Of a stretch of 18,068 nucleotides of DNA, positions 15,216 to 18,068 are shown piece after piece. The notes under the pieces were generated by a model. That model did not search any database. It was not told where the DNA came from and worked only from the letters and a program-made list of their open reading frames with translations. Location of the stretch: positions 1 through 18,068 of the forward strand of contig JAAENB010000204.1 of assembly GCA_024224995.1 (NCBI GenBank), given 5' to 3'. Every line of letters starts with the position of its first letter. Position 1 is the first letter of the stretch. Source of the DNA: a bacterium (GTDB taxonomy: Bacteria; Spirochaetota; UBA4802; UBA5550). The translations under genes and the position numbers were made by a program.

Positions 15216-15240
15216 CAAACTTAACCCTTACATATATTAT
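15212..15240 (+). promoter_or_regulatory. sigma70 promoter of the zinc-repeat gene
   Basis: TTGACA (15212-15217), a 17-bp spacer and TATTAT (15235-15240) lie 36 bases before the ATG. The design is the same as at 14126-14154. The -35 abuts or overlaps the end of the transposase remnant. Confidence 0.68.
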
Positions 15241-15276
15241 TTATTTCCGGAGACCGGTTCAGACTGGAGTGTTATT

Positions 15277-16764
15277 ATGCTAAAAAAATATACCATAGAG
15301 GATATGCAAGAGATAGCTAAAGCGAGAGGAGGAAAATGTCTTTCTGAAAAATTTATAGATGTCGTAACAAAGCTGAAATGGGAATGCAAAGAAGGGCATA
15401 CCTGGGAAGCCATCCCGGCCAGTGTAAAGGGCGGTTCCTGGTGCAAGAAATGCGTTCACAATAAAAATAAATTGACAATAGAAGAGATGAGAGAGATCGC
15501 AAAAGATAGAGGCGGCAAATGCCTTTCCAATACATATATAAATGAGAAAAGCAAACTAAAATGGGAATGCAAAGAAGGACACTCCTGGGAATCAACTCCT
15601 GATAGTGTAAAGCGCGGTAGCTGGTGCGCGGAATGTGCCGGCAAAAAAAAATTAACAATCGAAGAGATGAAAAGGATAGCGAAAAAGAGAGGCGGAAAAT
15701 GCCTTTCCGGAACTTATATAAGCAGGACGAGCAAGCTAAAGTGGCAGTGCAAAGAAGGACATACATGGGAAGCTGTTCCATCTAATATAATAACAGGACA
15801 ATGGTGCCCGGTATGTGCTATAAATAAATCAAAAATGACAATAGAAGAGATGAGAAACCTGGCGAAAGCGAGAGGAGGAAAATGTTTATCTAAAGAATAT
15901 ATAACTAGCGAAGTAAAACTGAAGTGGCAATGTAAAAAAGGGCATACCTGGGAAACTGCTCCTGTCAATGTAAAGCGCGGTGCCTGGTGCGCGGAATGTG
16001 CCGGCAAAAAAAAATTAACAATCGAAGAGATGCGAAGAATGGCAAGGAAGAGAGGAGGCAGATGTCTTTCTAAAGAATATATAGACACCGGAACAAAGCT
16101 AAAGTGGGAATGCAAAGAAGGGCATACCTGGGAAACTGCTCCGTCCAGTATAAGAACCGGCACATGGTGCCCGGAATGTGCCTGGAAGAAATCAGTATTT
16201 AATAAAAGAATTTTAACAATAGAGGATATGCAAGAGAGAGCAAAAAAGAGAGGAGGCAAATGCCTTTCCAGGACATATACAGATGCCAGGACAAAACTAA
16301 AGTGGGAATGCAGCGAAGGGCATACCTGGGAAACTGCTCCAATGAATATACAAAAAGGTAGCTGGTGCACGGTATGCGCCGGTTGTATAAAATTAACAAT
16401 CGAAGAGATGAGAAGTATAGCTAAAGCGAGAGGAGGCAAATGCCTTTCTGAAGAATATAAAGATGCTAATACAAAGCTGAAATGGGAATGCAAAGAAGGG
16501 CATACCTGGCAAGCTATTCCTGCCAATGTAAAGCGAGGTACATGGTGCGCGGTTTGTAGACATAGAAAAAAGTATACAATAGAGGATATGCAAAATATCG
16601 CGAAAGAGAGAGGAGGTAAATGCCTTTCAAAAACATATAAAAATATCTTTGCAAAGCTAAAGTGGAAATGCAAAGAAGGGCATACCTGGGAAGCTGTTCC
16701 ATCTAATATAAAAAACGGACGCTGGTGCCCGGTATGTGCAATAAATAAAAGAAAATTAAAGTGA
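15277..16764 (+). CDS. Eight-repeat treble-clef zinc-binding protein
   Basis: The 495-aa protein is eight copies of a unit of about 60 residues, at 5-65, 66-125, 126-186, 187-246, 247-312, 313-372, 373-432 and 433-495. Each unit reads TIEEM-x2-IAK-x-RGGKCLS-x2-Y, then KLKWxCKEGHTW, then a PxxVKxGxWCxxC close. Cys and His of CxxGHxW plus the final CxxC give four ligands per unit, as in treble-clef or zinc-ribbon domains, so about eight Zn2+ are predicted. The only length irregularity is a six-residue insert (VFNKRI) ending unit 5. The protein is very basic, has no signal, membrane or catalytic domain, and is probably a cytoplasmic nucleic-acid binder. Related repeats occur in many poorly studied, often mobile, genes. 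TGGAG precedes the ATG. Some unit boundaries are identical at DNA level over nearly 50 bases, pointing to recent internal duplication. Confidence 0.82.
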   Translation: MLKKYTIEDMQEIAKARGGKCLSEKFIDVVTKLKWECKEGHTWEAIPASVKGGSWCKKCVHNKNKLTIEEMREIAKDRGGKCLSNTYINEKSKLKWECKEGHSWESTPDSVKRGSWCAECAGKKKLTIEEMKRIAKKRGGKCLSGTYISRTSKLKWQCKEGHTWEAVPSNIITGQWCPVCAINKSKMTIEEMRNLAKARGGKCLSKEYITSEVKLKWQCKKGHTWETAPVNVKRGAWCAECAGKKKLTIEEMRRMARKRGGRCLSKEYIDTGTKLKWECKEGHTWETAPSSIRTGTWCPECAWKKSVFNKRILTIEDMQERAKKRGGKCLSRTYTDARTKLKWECSEGHTWETAPMNIQKGSWCTVCAGCIKLTIEEMRSIAKARGGKCLSEEYKDANTKLKWECKEGHTWQAIPANVKRGTWCAVCRHRKKYTIEDMQNIAKERGGKCLSKTYKNIFAKLKWKCKEGHTWEAVPSNIKNGRWCPVCAINKRKLK

Positions 16765-16922
16765 TGCGCGGAGATATAGGCAATCTGTAACGCCTCAACG
16801 TCAGTGTGACAAAAAACTATAACAATACCGTAGAGGAATGCAAAGAGAATTTATTCATATTTTAATTGACATTACAAATATAAATATTATTTTTATATAA
16901 AATTTAAAACTGAGAGTGTGAT

Positions 16923-17369
16923 ATGATTGAAAAAATAACAGATAGCTTAAAACAAGAATTTACAGAGTTTACCTTTAAATCTGATAAAGATGACGAGAAT
17001 AAGAAAGCAACAATTACTGCTCAAAAAGATTGGACAAAGGGTTTTGATATCGATATTGCTTTAGATTCAAATGATATTTGCATTTCTTATTCAAGTAAAG
17101 TTAGATCTCTCGGTTTTCCCATTGCAATTGGAATAACATTTCTTTTAACATATCTCTTCGGCGGGTCAATACTTACTGCATTTGGCCTGGTTACGGATGG
17201 CGGTACAACAATGAAGCTTTTTTACATAATTCCAATTTTGATTTTTCTCATACCCAGTGTCACCCTCATAATGATGATTGCAAGTAAGATTAATCCAAAA
17301 GATGAAGCTTTATTGGAAAGTGTAAAAGACAAACTAACTGAGTTAGGATACGAATCAACTATAGAGTAA
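16923..17369 (+). CDS. Small two-helix membrane protein, unknown function
   Basis: I do not recognise this 148-aa protein. Residues 1-60 are charged and soluble (an amphipathic start, then KKATITAQKDW and a beta-like ICISYSS). Two hydrophobic helices follow at about 63-88 (starting LGFPIAIGITFLLTYLFGG) and 97-121 (starting MKLFYIIPILIFLIP). They are joined by a short glycine-rich loop (TDGGTT), and a charged helix (INPKDEALLESVKDKLTELGY) closes the chain. There is no signal peptide. The ribosome-binding site is weak (GAGAG), which lowers confidence in the exact start. A TTGACA lies at 16866-16871, but no -10 is correctly spaced. A good terminator follows 22 bases after the stop, so the gene is probably a single unit. 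Confidence 0.68.
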   Translation: MIEKITDSLKQEFTEFTFKSDKDDENKKATITAQKDWTKGFDIDIALDSNDICISYSSKVRSLGFPIAIGITFLLTYLFGGSILTAFGLVTDGGTTMKLFYIIPILIFLIPSVTLIMMIASKINPKDEALLESVKDKLTELGYESTIE

Positions 17370-17391
17370 TTATAAAATTCTATTTCCCCTG

Positions 17392-17423
17392 AAAGGATCT
17401 TTTCGTAATGAAAAGTCCTTTTT
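17392..17423 (+). terminator. Rho-independent terminator
   Basis: AAAGGA-t-CTTTTC pairs with GAAAAG-TCCTTT around a GTAAT loop, with a single bulged T, and runs directly into Ts. It lies 22 bases after the stop of the two-helix membrane protein gene. Confidence 0.72.
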
Positions 17424-17912
17424 CATCTCTGTTAGTGGGCCGTATATTTTTTGGAACCTGTCATCGTAACTCATCTGTTTTGTGGAGATAGGGAAGCGTT
17501 AATCAAAATTTTAACCAAAAAATAAAAAAAAAGATTCGTACTCAGAGCCGGACCTCGCTCCGGCTCTGCTCAATCCAGGAATTATTGCGAATCCGCTTGA
17601 CTTAATATTTCAGACTACAAAACTGTTTTAGGATTTCGCGCTGATTAAGAAAGTAAATGGAAAAAGGAGAAGTGTTACTAAATACAAAAAAATTGTTATA
17701 ATAGTGTAAAGTTCTTCGAACAACACGGCATAATTGAGAAAATCAACTTTCGGCATCCGTGCCTCAAGTTGAAAGAATCCGATCAAAGTGGATACACTGC
17801 TGATTGCGGAGATTCAGGTTCATGGATTTAGGCCGATTATGTATTCTCTGGTAAAAACTTTAATCTAATATCTCTACTTGTTAATAAATTCAAGCAGGTG
17901 ACTACAAAAACA
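17424..17912. other. Gene-poor stretch with a possible coding relic
   Basis: I see no intact gene. A + frame from about 17682 to 17831 is open for 49 codons and reads like protein (FFEQHGIIEKINFRHPCLK, then GYTADCGDSGSWI), but it has no start codon or ribosome-binding site and ends in TAG. The frame continues without a further stop for about 60 codons after that. It could be a relic of an unidentified gene. The remainder is AT-rich and shows nothing recognisable apart from the hairpin at 17543-17568. Confidence 0.35.
17543..17568 (-). terminator. Hairpin terminator on the minus strand
   Basis: CAGAGCCGGA and TCCGGCTCTG form a perfect 10-bp GC-rich stem with a six-base loop. On the minus strand it is followed after about nine bases by a run of ten or more Ts, and on + it is preceded by As. 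It would end leftward transcripts from the cyclase gene, about 345 bp after that gene's stop. Confidence 0.55.
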
Positions 17913-18068
17913 TCAAACAAGACCAAACACTTCAATCAAATCTTCCTTTCCTTTTACTTTGACCTGGCGAATGTACTTAACAAGAGATTTATCTATAATT
18001 TTTTTTACCGTATCGGATGAAGTTAGCAAGTTACAATTTAGTTCTTTACATAAGGATTCTAACCGTGA
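17913..18068 (-). CDS. Class III adenylate/guanylate cyclase, C-terminal end (partial)
   Basis: The last 51 codons of a gene run in from the right edge and stop with TGA at 17913-17915. The translation shows SRLESLCKELNCNLLTSSDT, matching the ARLxxLxxxxxxxIxxSxxT helix-strand that follows the active site of class III nucleotide cyclase domains. It ends in VKVKGKEDLIEVFGLV, the typical closing strand (vKGxxxPvxvyxv). The catalytic metal and base-recognition residues lie outside the window, so neither activity nor ATP/GTP preference can be judged. In bacteria such domains usually end multidomain sensor proteins that make cAMP. Confidence 0.75.
   Translation of the reverse strand, partial: SRLESLCKELNCNLLTSSDTVKKIIDKSLVKYIRQVKVKGKEDLIEVFGLV

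Noticed and set aside
15714..16673. 319-codon minus frame opposite the zinc-repeat gene
   Set aside because: It is long only because the repeated + units lack reverse-frame stops; its translation is the antisense periodic image of the repeats.
15289..16761. Tandem DNA repeats that might suggest a CRISPR array or satellite
   Set aside because: The period is about 180 bp, divisible by three apart from one in-frame insert, and the repeats encode a conserved zinc motif; there are no short repeat/spacer units.

Overview
The window looks like bacterial chromosome from a moderately AT-rich, Gram-negative organism. The lipoprotein, the exported TPR protein, the pst permease and the dense gene packing fit this. 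The mix of pyruvate phosphate dikinase, an acyl-CoA synthetase with a LENGK-type signature, a PilZ-like protein, a class III cyclase and SpoIIE-type phosphatase debris suggests an anaerobic or facultative environmental lineage, perhaps a spirochaete. That placement is an inference from overall character; no rRNA or marker alignment is available. No tRNA, rRNA or CRISPR array was seen.

Layout. (1) 1-913: an unassigned left edge, then trmB (tRNA m7G46 methyltransferase) on +. (2) 959-3560: a minus-strand unit padR -> 4Fe-4S membrane protein -> serine beta-lactamase-like lipoprotein, read from a promoter embedded in nested inverted repeats. (3) 3613-4243: genomic scar tissue, namely a palindromic element, a YhcG/DUF1016 nuclease fragment lacking both ends, and CAAGG-type heptad repeats in inverted orientation. 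(4) 4247-6041: pstC-pstA, the phosphate ABC permease pair, without pstS, pstB or phoU nearby. (5) 6144-8014: a PLP aminotransferase followed 8 bp later by a PilZ-like protein with degenerate ligand motifs. (6) 8157-8366: the C-terminal remnant of a SpoIIE/PP2C phosphatase. (7) 8466-10256: long-chain acyl-CoA synthetase on +, ending at a strong hairpin. (8) 10329-13855: ppdK and a downstream TPR protein on minus, separated by a perfect 32-bp palindrome. (9) 14126-17423: an accessory stretch on +, with an overlapping gene pair (C39-like papain-fold protein plus a 100-aa partner), a frameshifted IS91-type transposase remnant, a 495-aa protein made of eight zinc-binding repeats, and a small two-helix membrane protein. 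(10) 17424-18068: mostly non-coding, then the last 51 codons of an adenylate/guanylate cyclase on minus, running off the right edge.

The core metabolic genes (ppdK, acyl-CoA synthetase, aminotransferase, pst, trmB) look intact and ordinary. The interest lies in the accessory parts: the padR unit with its operator, the C39-like/partner pair whose third catalytic segment seems to be missing, and the eight-repeat zinc protein, whose promoter abuts transposase debris and whose repeats show recent internal duplication. The two accessory units at 14193 and 15277 carry the same promoter design, TTGACA-N17-TATTAT.
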